A stretch of DNA of 23,520 nt from a virus. The DNA lies in the IMG/VR virus record IMGVR_UViG_3300037963_001117, positions 1-23,520 of that record. The stretch is one strand, 5' to 3'. The notes beneath the pieces are model-generated. The model had not been told where the DNA came from. It did not search any database and worked only from the letters and a program-made list of their open reading frames with translations. The translations under genes and the position numbers were made by a program. Shown piece after piece: positions 14,600 to 21,689 of this stretch; position 1 is the first letter of the stretch, and every line of letters begins with the position of its first letter.

Positions 14600-17500
14600 T
14601 TACTGAGTGAGAAGAGGCGAAGGTTTGGTATACACAGCTCTAGTGCTACCTGATGTATTTATCTGCTGTGTGACACGTTGTATCACTACACGCTCCTGCA
14701 CGACAGGGTATACCTCTGCAAGACCGTCACGCTCTGACTTCTCCTTGATCGCTTGCAATTTCTTCATTGAATCTTCCTTGACCCTACCAACTGCCATAAT
14801 GTTTGAAGGATCAGTAGTTACTCTCTCTGGTTTTAAGTCTTCGAGAGATTCGCCAGTAGCATTACTCTTAGGGGTAGATGTATCAATACCTGTATCTGGT
14901 CCTAGTTTACTTAATGCCTCAGCAAGACCTGTCTTGAATGCTTCCAGCATCTCTGCAACAGTCTTGGGTTTAGTATCCGCAGCCTGCTCAGTATCACCAC
15001 CACCGTCACCTGTGGTATTTACATTACCTTCAGATGTTGTGGTATCTACATCAGATCCATCACCAATTTTCTTAGATGGTTTGATAGATCTAGGTGCTCT
15101 CCACATCCAGACATCACCATCAGGCAACTGATTCTGGAAGAGATTCTTGTCCATGAAGTAATACTTACCAGGACCACCTGTCTTATCACCAGCACTGTTA
15201 GTCTTCTTCCAAGTGCCACCGAAGTTTAGTTGTCCAAATGGATCATGTACAACGAATCCATTGTTTTTGTATCCAACAACCATACCCCAGTGTCCAGATC
15301 CTTTATATTTGAATCCGACTGGGACAGGATACCCTGCTTGCACCTCTTTACGAAGTGATTCCCAACTCTGACCAGTTTCTAATACAGAATCAATACCAAA
15401 GTCTGCAAGTGCTCTCTTCTGAGGATATGCCTCAGTTGAGATACCATATCCACTACGGACCTTGTTGTAGTCCTCAGCAGTCATGGGTTTACCTGTGAGT
15501 TGTGCTACCCACATTGCCATCGTGGTTGAATAGCACTGAGTATCACCAGGACGACCATACTTGTCTGCCTTGTTTGCTCTCTGGTTGATGTAAGGCACAT
15601 CTTGAATGACCTTACCACCCTCAGCAGCAAACTGAATACCAGCACGCTTACTGCTGCCAGATTCCATCACACCTGCTTCGTCATTACGACGCCAGCTATT
15701 GATACCACCGTTATGCTTAGCTAGCTTATTACGGTATGCAGCAATAACTGGACCGTAATCACCACTCTTCAGTGCCTGTTGCACAGTGCCTCTAATGCCA
15801 GCACCATCTAAAGATCCATAGTTAAAGACTACAGACTCAAGAGCAGCTTTTACTCTATTAGGTGCCTTGTTATAGTCACCACCAACCTCATCAACGAGGC
15901 GTTGACGGTGCTCAATAATATGCTTAGATTTGATCCAATATGCTTCCTCTTCGGTGATCGTGTCACCTTTCTTGACTTTACCCGACTTACGGAATCCAGA
16001 TGGATAATAAGTTGCACCAATACCAATGGTAGGAATTTCCCATCCATAGTTAGCATCGGCATATGCCTCTGTCCTCAGTCCTTCATAGTTGCCTAGAAGT
16101 GCTGCAAACTTCTCATCAAATCCACCAGGAATGTTTTTAACTGGAGTAGTGCCACCAGGACCATTATTGGTGCTTGCTGAAGACCCTGTTACTCCCTGAG
16201 ATCTTTGCTTCTCTATTTGTGCTGCTTGAGCAGGATCAAAGATCTTGATGCCATTGATGAGGAGTTTATTCAACCCATCATGAATAGCACCATAGATATT
16301 CTTTTTATAAGTGAGTTGCTTTGAATTCTCAACCTTCTTCTTCTCAGTCTGTGTTGCTTGGAAGGTGACAGCTGTACTTACACCACCTGCTGCAGCTCCA
16401 CCGCCTGTCCCAACACTGACACCAAATGCAGCGCCAAGTTTTCCAATATCAGGTGCTAAGACAGTTTTTACCTTGTTGCCAACAAATCCAAATGCACCAA
16501 GACTACCTACGATTGCCTTCAGGTAGAGACCACCTGTAGCAGCGAGCATATCTGGATGACTACCAAATTGCAGGGGACCACCTGCTGCCATCTCTACAGG
16601 TCCACCTGCTGCCTTCTTATTCTCTCCGTCGAAGTCAAACAGGTTGAATGTCAACGCATCAGCAATACCACCTGCCACAGAGGCAGGATTCATGAGACGT
16701 TTAGCGTTGTTAACAACAAACTGGACTACACCACCAATAGCATCAAATACAGCACCAAGGATGAAACCAGTAAAGTCCATCAAGACCTTGGCACCATCCA
16801 TCAGGAATTTGCCAAGTTTACCGATCAACTCAAAGATCATGCCCATGGGCTCTTTGACCTGATCGATGATCGGACCTAACGTCATCTTAACGAGGTCGAA
16901 GACCATACCAAAGTATCTCTTGATAGGTCCGAAGATAGGCTCCATGAGTGGACCTAACTCTTTACCTACCCATTCACCCAGGAAACTACCAATAGCATTA
17001 CCAACGATAGGTGCAAAGGGTCCCAGGAAGGGTCCTAGCAGTGCTGTGCCTGCAATACCACCAAGGACACCACCCGCTGCCTGACCCACACCAGCACCGA
17101 TTGCAGAGGATGCCTTCTCGCCAGTAGCGAGACCTCCTGCAATCCTAGAGGCACCACCAAGGAGACCCATCCCGACGTTTACCTTACCGCCGAGTTTACC
17201 AAATACTTTATTTGCTTTGGTGCCGAGTTTACCCTTAAATCCTTTATACTTGTCGCCCATGCCGCGACGCATCTTGGAGAATCGACTCTCTTTGCCGAAT
17301 CTCTCCTCAAATGCCTTCTTAGCACCAGGACGCTTGCGGTCTGCCTTTTCGGCAGCCTTCCGCATTTGTTGTACTTCTTCTTTGGAGTATATAACTCCAG
17401 TCTTTGGATCTCTAAATCCGCTCTTTCTTACTTGTGCGTTTCTTTCTGCTTCAGCAGATGCCTCAGCATTCCCTGAGAAAATCATTCTCAGACGATTAAC

Positions 17501-18211
17501 GTCCTTCATGAGTTTCCAAGGCATGATCATATACTGTGCTGTCCTAAGCACAGCAAGTCCACCCATCAGTTGTACGACACCAAGTATACCTCGGAGTCCA
17601 CGTCTGATAGCACCCTCTTCACTATAGTTGCCGAAGACATTTGTCAGACCATCGAGAATCATCCCGACGCCCATCTTGGTAAGCTTAAAGGCAAACTTAC
17701 CTATGGCAAATAGGACCTTGAATACCTTAACTGCCTTCTCAGCATTCTGTGGGTTACTTAACCAATTCAGTGCCCCAAATATAATAAGATACTTGAATAC
17801 CCTGAAGATTCCATTTAGGAATCTACCAAGCATACTCATCTTGGGTTTTTCTTTCTCGACCGCCTTGCGACCTTCTTCTTTACCTTCCTCTAAGCCCTGT
17901 TCTGCCTGCTCTTCTAAATTCTCACGTTTCTTCTTTGCGAAAGATCTTCGGAATTTCCGCATGGCGTCAGTCCACTTGGTCTTTTCCTTCTTATCTTTCT
18001 TCTTGATGTCCGTGACTTCTGCTTTAGAAGTGTCTGAAAGATACTCTGTTTCAAACTTTAGAAGCTCAGTCGTATCATAAAAACTCTTGGCAATGCCATC
18101 TGTGACCGCTCCCATGCGATTGATGCTCTTACGCACCTGATCCATGTTTTGAGCGATACCTGACTTACCAGTTATCGGTTGAATTTTTACGAAACTACGA
18201 ATTGCTGCCAT
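14600..18211 (-). CDS. Tape-measure-like tail protein B with GH24 lysozyme and C39-like peptidase (1203 aa)
   Basis: The first 550 residues match protein A: a charged coiled coil (about 66-125), a hydrophobic block FLNGIFRVFKYLIIFGALNW (131-150) to ILDGLTNVF (193), a Gly-rich region and EPIFGPIKRYFGMV (about 440). Residues about 695-845 form a GH24 (T4-lysozyme) domain: E710 in NYEGLR, D719 in AYAD, T728 in PTIGIG, equivalent to E11-D20-T26 of T4 lysozyme. Residues about 870-1040 form a C39-like (papain-fold) domain: C893 in DTQCYSTT, H974 in SGHWGMVVGY, D990 in VVHDPFG. A Ser/Thr/Asp-rich linker leads to the C-terminus. Together these indicate a tail protein that cleaves both glycan and peptide bonds of peptidoglycan. 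The start at 18211 overlaps the preceding stop (TAATG). Confidence 0.8.
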   Translation of the reverse strand: MAAIRSFVKIQPITGKSGIAQNMDQVRKSINRMGAVTDGIAKSFYDTTELLKFETEYLSDTSKAEVTDIKKKDKKEKTKWTDAMRKFRRSFAKKKRENLEEQAEQGLEEGKEEGRKAVEKEKPKMSMLGRFLNGIFRVFKYLIIFGALNWLSNPQNAEKAVKVFKVLFAIGKFAFKLTKMGVGMILDGLTNVFGNYSEEGAIRRGLRGILGVVQLMGGLAVLRTAQYMIMPWKLMKDVNRLRMIFSGNAEASAEAERNAQVRKSGFRDPKTGVIYSKEEVQQMRKAAEKADRKRPGAKKAFEERFGKESRFSKMRRGMGDKYKGFKGKLGTKANKVFGKLGGKVNVGMGLLGGASRIAGGLATGEKASSAIGAGVGQAAGGVLGGIAGTALLGPFLGPFAPIVGNAIGSFLGEWVGKELGPLMEPIFGPIKRYFGMVFDLVKMTLGPIIDQVKEPMGMIFELIGKLGKFLMDGAKVLMDFTGFILGAVFDAIGGVVQFVVNNAKRLMNPASVAGGIADALTFNLFDFDGENKKAAGGPVEMAAGGPLQFGSHPDMLAATGGLYLKAIVGSLGAFGFVGNKVKTVLAPDIGKLGAAFGVSVGTGGGAAAGGVSTAVTFQATQTEKKKVENSKQLTYKKNIYGAIHDGLNKLLINGIKIFDPAQAAQIEKQRSQGVTGSSASTNNGPGGTTPVKNIPGGFDEKFAALLGNYEGLRTEAYADANYGWEIPTIGIGATYYPSGFRKSGKVKKGDTITEEEAYWIKSKHIIEHRQRLVDEVGGDYNKAPNRVKAALESVVFNYGSLDGAGIRGTVQQALKSGDYGPVIAAYRNKLAKHNGGINSWRRNDEAGVMESGSSKRAGIQFAAEGGKVIQDVPYINQRANKADKYGRPGDTQCYSTTMAMWVAQLTGKPMTAEDYNKVRSGYGISTEAYPQKRALADFGIDSVLETGQSWESLRKEVQAGYPVPVGFKYKGSGHWGMVVGYKNNGFVVHDPFGQLNFGGTWKKTNSAGDKTGGPGKYYFMDKNLFQNQLPDGDVWMWRAPRSIKPSKKIGDGSDVDTTTSEGNVNTTGDGGGDTEQAADTKPKTVAEMLEAFKTGLAEALSKLGPDTGIDTSTPKSNATGESLEDLKPERVTTDPSNIMAVGRVKEDSMKKLQAIKEKSERDGLAEVYPVVQERVVIQRVTQQINTSGSTRAVYTKPSPLLTQ
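14656..14663 (-). promoter_or_regulatory. Possible late promoter GATAAATA before tape-measure A
   Basis: GATAAATA lies about 60 nt before the start at 14596, inside the 3' end of the upstream gene. The spacing and strand fit a late promoter, but it is within coding sequence. Confidence 0.45.
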
Positions 18212-18408
18212 TAGAGGGACATGCGTGACTGATCTTGGTTTTGCCGTCTTTCTTCCTCAGCAATATGTGCGAGGAGAAGATTCACATATACATCTCTTTC
18301 CCACGGAATCATATTCTCCAACTCGGTTAGTGAATACTTGTGGTGCTGCATCAAGGCAAAGTTTGTTTTGTAGTAGTTTTCAAGACTATCGTGCAATAGG
18401 GCTACGCG
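18211..18408 (-). CDS. -1 frameshift extension of gp26 (65 codons)
   Basis: This frame is open from 18426 to the stop at 18211-18213 and lies in the -1 frame relative to gp26. It has no ATG near its beginning: the first possible initiator is a TTG at 18396 without Shine-Dalgarno, and the first in-frame ATG is some 16 codons further on. Entry by slippage at 18408-18414 appends RVAL and then LHDSLENYYKTN, ending in HKYSLTELENMIPWERDVYV and LLAHIAEEERR. The 'PWE...LL...EEE' pattern resembles the C-terminal domains of frameshifted tail-assembly chaperones. The fusion would be 298 residues. The stop overlaps the next gene's start (TAATG). It may be annotated elsewhere as a free small gene or as gp51. 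Confidence 0.6.
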   Translation of the reverse strand, partial: RVALLHDSLENYYKTNFALMQHHKYSLTELENMIPWERDVYVNLLLAHIAEEERRQNQDQSRMSL

Positions 18409-19106
18409 AAAAAAGCAGCGAGTCCTTCAAGCACAACATCAGATGTAACTCCAGTGTTGGGGTTTGTGACAGGGAGTGTGTATGTCAACTTAGGCATAGT
18501 CTCAAAGAATTTCTGGATCTTAGCAAACTGCTCAGAATTCAGATCTTCAAGGAATTCAAGTGCTTCCTTCTTAGTGAAGTTGTCATAGACTTCTTCGCTG
18601 TCGTAAACACTTTCAATGCAACCTGCTGCCAACTCAAACACATCTTCTAGTCCAGGGTTATCCGACATGTTTTGACTGATGAATACATCAATCGAAGGAT
18701 ATTTCATAACCACACCCACTTCTTTATCAAGGAGAATTTTCTTCTCATGATCAGCAGGGATCTCAACCTGTACTTCATTCAGAGGCACCATCACTTCGAC
18801 CTGGGTCTTTTCATCATCGGGACAAGTGATCTTGAATTCACTTGCTTCACCAACAGCAGTAGCACGAATGCGGAGGAAGATGAATTCAATCTCAAAGGTT
18901 GCGAGATCTTCTACCTTACTCTTCAGGTTGGTGCAATTCTTGATGATGGTCTTGACTGCCTTGATCATCTGCTTGTCGTCTTGCGACTCCATAGCGAGAT
19001 ACAGCAGTTTCTCCTCTTTGACAAGGAATGGTCTATATGTAACTTGAGTGCCTGTAATAGGCAAAGTCAGATCATACTCGGGGATAGCGAGCTTGGGTAA
19101 AGGCAT
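18402..19106 (-). CDS. gp26: Baseplate hub protein gp26 (234 aa)
   Basis: The protein begins MPLPKLAIPEYDLTLPITGT and has the T4 baseplate gp26-family opening Y-RPFLVKEEKLLYLAMESQDDKQM, followed by an all-alpha/beta body (FEIEFIFLRIRATAVGE, CPDDEKTQVEVMVPL) and an acidic helical C-terminus (FTKKEALEFLEDLNSEQFAKIQ). Length is slightly above T4 gp26 (208 aa). GGAG is placed about 6 nt before the ATG. Its position directly upstream of the tape-measure-like genes, with a slippery heptamer at the 3' end, fits a tail-assembly-chaperone role in addition to the hub role assigned in T4. Confidence 0.8.
   Translation of the reverse strand: MPLPKLAIPEYDLTLPITGTQVTYRPFLVKEEKLLYLAMESQDDKQMIKAVKTIIKNCTNLKSKVEDLATFEIEFIFLRIRATAVGEASEFKITCPDDEKTQVEVMVPLNEVQVEIPADHEKKILLDKEVGVVMKYPSIDVFISQNMSDNPGLEDVFELAAGCIESVYDSEEVYDNFTKKEALEFLEDLNSEQFAKIQKFFETMPKLTYTLPVTNPNTGVTSDVVLEGLAAFFA
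18408..18414 (-). promoter_or_regulatory. Programmed -1 frameshift site T TTT TTC
   Basis: The gp26 frame ends GCT GCT TTT TTC GCG TAG, so the last T of GCT plus TTT TTC forms the X XXY YYZ heptamer, two codons before the stop. Slippage by -1 enters a 65-codon open frame. The heptamer lies inside the only window where both frames are open (18402-18426). AAGGA (18423-18427) lies 8 nt upstream as a Shine-Dalgarno-like stimulator, and a weak CTAT/ATAG hairpin begins 8 nt downstream. Confidence 0.65.
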
Positions 19107-19131
19107 AATACTCCATAACTATTAAATTTAT

Positions 19132-19878
19132 TTAGGTGCCAAAGAAGGAGGAATCTTCTTGGGCATCGAGTCCCAATGCTTCCGAAATCCTATCAAAGTT
19201 ACGAATAACCTTGTCCTTAGCATTAGGACTGAAGGAGAGGACATCTTCTCCAACCGTGTCAAATCTAAATCTCTCGTATTTGAAATCAACGTCGATCTTC
19301 ATAATATCAGCAGGACCGTTATTGAGAGTCATTGCTGAGATATCAAAGGGGAATGCACCATACATCTGCCATACAGCAGTAGATCTATTCATCCTCTGCT
19401 CAAAATTAACATGTTTACCATTAAAGTTAGTAGCACCTCTGTAAACAATGTTGGCAGCATTCTCCCATTTCAGGATCTGAATGTCTGCAGTATACTCATC
19501 GTAGAATGTAACTCTGTTTTCAGCATCATTTGCAGTCAGATTCATCCATTTCTCAAATAATTGACGATGATACATGTCCTTTGTCATGATGAAGGACATT
19601 CTGACTTCTTGCTTCTGCTGACCATATGCATAATCATATGGTTGACCAACCATCTTAACTGATTGTGTCTTAATTCTTCTTGCGGGGATAGTTACACTAT
19701 CGGCAAAATAGTTAATTGTCTCATAGTGCTCCCTATAGTTGGGATTCATCCCTTTAGCATATAACATCGGAGGGAGTGTGATCTCCACCGAGAATAGATT
19801 CGACTTTGCAATATCCTTCTCGCCACTCGCGACGAGATCGGCAAAACGAAGAAAACTATTTGGATTTCTGTATCCCAT
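19132..19878 (-). CDS. Tail-tube-family protein, gp54/gp19-like (248 aa)
   Basis: The middle is typical of the T4 tail-tube fold: KSNLFSVEITLPPM near the N-terminus, INYFADSVTIPARRI, then QEVRMSFIMTKDMYHRQLFE, VTFYDEYTADIQILKW and a final strand region VDFKYERFRF. The strand-loop order resembles gp19 and its homologues gp48 and gp54. Because tail tube gp19 is normally encoded elsewhere near gp18, this copy in the hub region is most likely the tube initiator gp54. It is shorter than T4 gp54 (320 aa). The start overlaps the preceding stop (TAATG). A late motif lies 145 nt upstream. Confidence 0.55.
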   Translation of the reverse strand: MGYRNPNSFLRFADLVASGEKDIAKSNLFSVEITLPPMLYAKGMNPNYREHYETINYFADSVTIPARRIKTQSVKMVGQPYDYAYGQQKQEVRMSFIMTKDMYHRQLFEKWMNLTANDAENRVTFYDEYTADIQILKWENAANIVYRGATNFNGKHVNFEQRMNRSTAVWQMYGAFPFDISAMTLNNGPADIMKIDVDFKYERFRFDTVGEDVLSFSPNAKDKVIRNFDRISEALGLDAQEDSSFFGT

Positions 19879-20348
19879 TAAACTCTGCTCCAGATGTGAC
19901 TGCTAGGGACTTCAATCCATCTACCTGCTGCATTAAATAAGAATTGCTCAATAGGCAATGGTGTCATATCCTGCAGATCGATCGGTTTAACAGTATAGAT
20001 GTTAGTAGCGTTTGACATAAAGTATTTATGATGGCAACGGGCAGGATACGCGGGACTACCTACAGACCACTGTGCAGCGATTGTTTTTCTTGCTGTTGGT
20101 CGTAGATAATGTAAGTTACCACCTGAGAATTGCATGTTTGGTGTATCCAGATCGGATATCTGCACCATAGGGAATCTGTCGTAAAACTGAAGTTTCTCAG
20201 TCGCTGCAGAATATGCAAAGAAGATAATATCACCGACATTGAAGTTACCTTCATATGGCTCTAGACCATACTGCAGTTGACTGCGATACCACTCCTTTGA
20301 TTGTGACTTGCCTTCTGCAAGATCCTTGACATCTGTGAAGATGCTCAT
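19878..20348 (-). CDS. Conserved phage protein with YDRFP/NLHYLRP motifs (156 aa)
   Basis: The central part FNVGDIIFFAYSA, LQFYDRFPMVQISDL and GGNLHYLRPTAR looks like a small beta-barrel (SH3-like) with signature motifs I associate, from memory, with a conserved protein found beside gp4 or hub genes in marine myoviruses. No catalytic motif was seen. It overlaps gp4 by 4 bp (ATGA) and the tube-family gene by 1 bp. A virion or assembly role is likely from the context; the function is not established. Confidence 0.6.
   Translation of the reverse strand: MSIFTDVKDLAEGKSQSKEWYRSQLQYGLEPYEGNFNVGDIIFFAYSAATEKLQFYDRFPMVQISDLDTPNMQFSGGNLHYLRPTARKTIAAQWSVGSPAYPARCHHKYFMSNATNIYTVKPIDLQDMTPLPIEQFLFNAAGRWIEVPSSHIWSRV
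20023..20030 (-). promoter_or_regulatory. Possible late promoter CATAAATA inside a gene
   Basis: CATAAATA matches the late core and lies about 145 nt before the tube-family start at 19878, inside the preceding gene. The strand is correct, but there is no intergenic support. Confidence 0.4.
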
Positions 20349-20779
20349 ACGTTTAACTCTTTTTCTGTAAGGATGAGAAATTCCATATTACGGTCTTTAC
20401 AGTATTCTCTCGCTGCCTTCCACTTTGCTTGGTTGACACCAAAAGTCTTCACCTCAGTTATGTACTTTTTAGTTTGCCTCTTTGGGCGTTTAGGGGGCGC
20501 ACACTGTATCTTCGGTTTAACCTCAATAATGAGCTTCGTAGTCCCTCCACTCCTGGTTCGTGCTCTGACGTAGAAATCGGGGAAATAGCGATGAATCCGA
20601 CCGTCAACAGGACTGATGTATGGAATAACGATTTCTTCACTTCCCCACTCCAATACATTTACATTCTTGTCGCACCAGACCATAAACTTTCTTTCCCACA
20701 AACTCCTATAAATAATATTTGTGGGATCTCCCTTATACTTATGTCTATTTGATGGTCTGAATTTGCCAGAATAACTCAT
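20345..20779 (-). CDS. gp4: Head completion protein gp4 (144 aa)
   Basis: Very close to the T4 gp4 pattern: MSYSGKFRPSNRHKYKGDP, NIIYRSLWERKFM, WGSEEIVIPYISPVDGR, HRYFPDFYVR and KLIIEVKPK, ending REYCKDRNMEFLILTEKEL. These contain a PD-(D/E)xK nuclease layout with E29, D68 and E86-V-K88, as in TnsA-like folds. In T4 gp4 is needed to complete DNA-filled heads before tail joining. Length fits (T4 gp4 is about 150 aa). The start codon ATG at 20779 shares the palindrome CATG with the oppositely oriented gp48. Confidence 0.92.
   Translation of the reverse strand: MSYSGKFRPSNRHKYKGDPTNIIYRSLWERKFMVWCDKNVNVLEWGSEEIVIPYISPVDGRIHRYFPDFYVRARTRSGGTTKLIIEVKPKIQCAPPKRPKRQTKKYITEVKTFGVNQAKWKAAREYCKDRNMEFLILTEKELNV
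20707..20714 (+). promoter_or_regulatory. T4-type late promoter TATAAATA for gp48-gp53
   Basis: A perfect TATAAATA on the plus strand, 63 nt before the gp48 start and inside gp4. It is the obvious driver of the plus-strand block and shows that these two genes have their own late transcript, antisense to the 5' part of gp4. Confidence 0.8.
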
Positions 20780-21689
20780 GTCTTCAATGTTAGTATTTCC
20801 AAGGGTTAAACCCCTCGGTTCATCAGGTAGTAGTAGACGGTCTGTAAGGAAGGACGCAACCTTCCCAACGGAAGTGATCGACTACCTTAAATTGAGTATT
20901 TATGAACACCAAAAGGGTAGACAAAACTCTGCTAAGTATGGTGGTAAAGGTAAAGAGACCATATTCCTGTATCTTCCTCCTGGGTTGAATGAGAAGTATA
21001 CAGCAAAGTATGAAGGCAAAAGTCTTGGTAAGGTTGGTGCCGAAGTTATGGATGCTGCTGGTAGTGCTCTTGCTGGCGGTCAAGATATTGGCACCCACAT
21101 CTCAAGAGCAGCAGATGCAGCAAAACCCGCACTTGGATTCAAGGTAGGTGCTGAAGCAATTAACACTTTGGTTGGCACAGTTTCACCATTCGGATCGGGT
21201 CTTGATGCTAATGATATCGCAGGGATAACACGAGGTGAAGTATTCAACCCATATGAAGAGATGCTATTCAAAGGTGTCTCATTCATCAACCATAGTTTCA
21301 AGTTTACTATGGTGCCCAAAAGTGCTGCTGATGTGGAGGTAATCTATAAGATTATCAACACACTTAGAGCATCAATGCACCCTGCCAAAGCTAAAGATAA
21401 TAATTGGTTGACTATTCCTGACAAGTTTAGATGTGAAATTGTCAGATACTCATCTAAAGGTGATGAGGAAGAATTGGGTGAGGGTGAAGCAGCAGGTGGA
21501 TATATGAATTCACTCTTGCGATTCCCTAATACTATGGTCTTACAAGACATGAGTGTTGACTTCGGTGATTCCACTGCAATTCGTACCCAGATTCCTGGTA
21601 TGGAAACTAAGGACTTTGGTTTTGCAGTATATAACATGACACTTTCTTTCCAAGAAATCAAATACCGCACACGCGAAGATTTTGAATAA
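20778..21689 (+). CDS. gp48: Baseplate tail-tube cap gp48 (303 aa)
   Basis: The gp48-type middle FNPYEEMLFKGVSFINHSFKF, then MVPKSAADVEVIYKIINTLRA, corresponds to the 'F-x-W-x-L-x-PRS-x-x-D' segment of T4 gp48. The C-terminus (PNTMVLQDMSVDFGDSTAIR and FGFAVYNMTLSFQEI) is the tube-fold end. A Gly/Ala-rich, probably flexible stretch lies at about 90-140. In T4 gp48 caps the baseplate hub and starts the tail tube with gp54. T4 gp48 is 364 aa. The start ATG lies in CATG shared with gp4; a second ATG at codon 4 (20787) is an alternative. No good Shine-Dalgarno precedes either. The stop overlaps the next start (TAATG). Confidence 0.82.
   Translation: MSSMLVFPRVKPLGSSGSSRRSVRKDATFPTEVIDYLKLSIYEHQKGRQNSAKYGGKGKETIFLYLPPGLNEKYTAKYEGKSLGKVGAEVMDAAGSALAGGQDIGTHISRAADAAKPALGFKVGAEAINTLVGTVSPFGSGLDANDIAGITRGEVFNPYEEMLFKGVSFINHSFKFTMVPKSAADVEVIYKIINTLRASMHPAKAKDNNWLTIPDKFRCEIVRYSSKGDEEELGEGEAAGGYMNSLLRFPNTMVLQDMSVDFGDSTAIRTQIPGMETKDFGFAVYNMTLSFQEIKYRTREDFE
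20897..20904 (-). promoter_or_regulatory. Late promoter CATAAATA for gp4 and leftward genes
   Basis: CATAAATA on the minus strand, about 118 nt upstream of the gp4 start and inside gp48. It faces the plus-strand promoter at 20707-20714, so the two divergent transcripts would overlap by roughly 180 nt. Confidence 0.65.

Noticed and set aside
11537-18211. Gly-rich stretches as DNA repeats or a CRISPR array
   Set aside because: The repetition is at protein level and degenerate; no regular repeat-spacer pattern is present.
19126-19136. CTAAATAAA in the gap before gp26 as a late promoter
   Set aside because: It deviates from NATAAATA; too weak to list as a feature.
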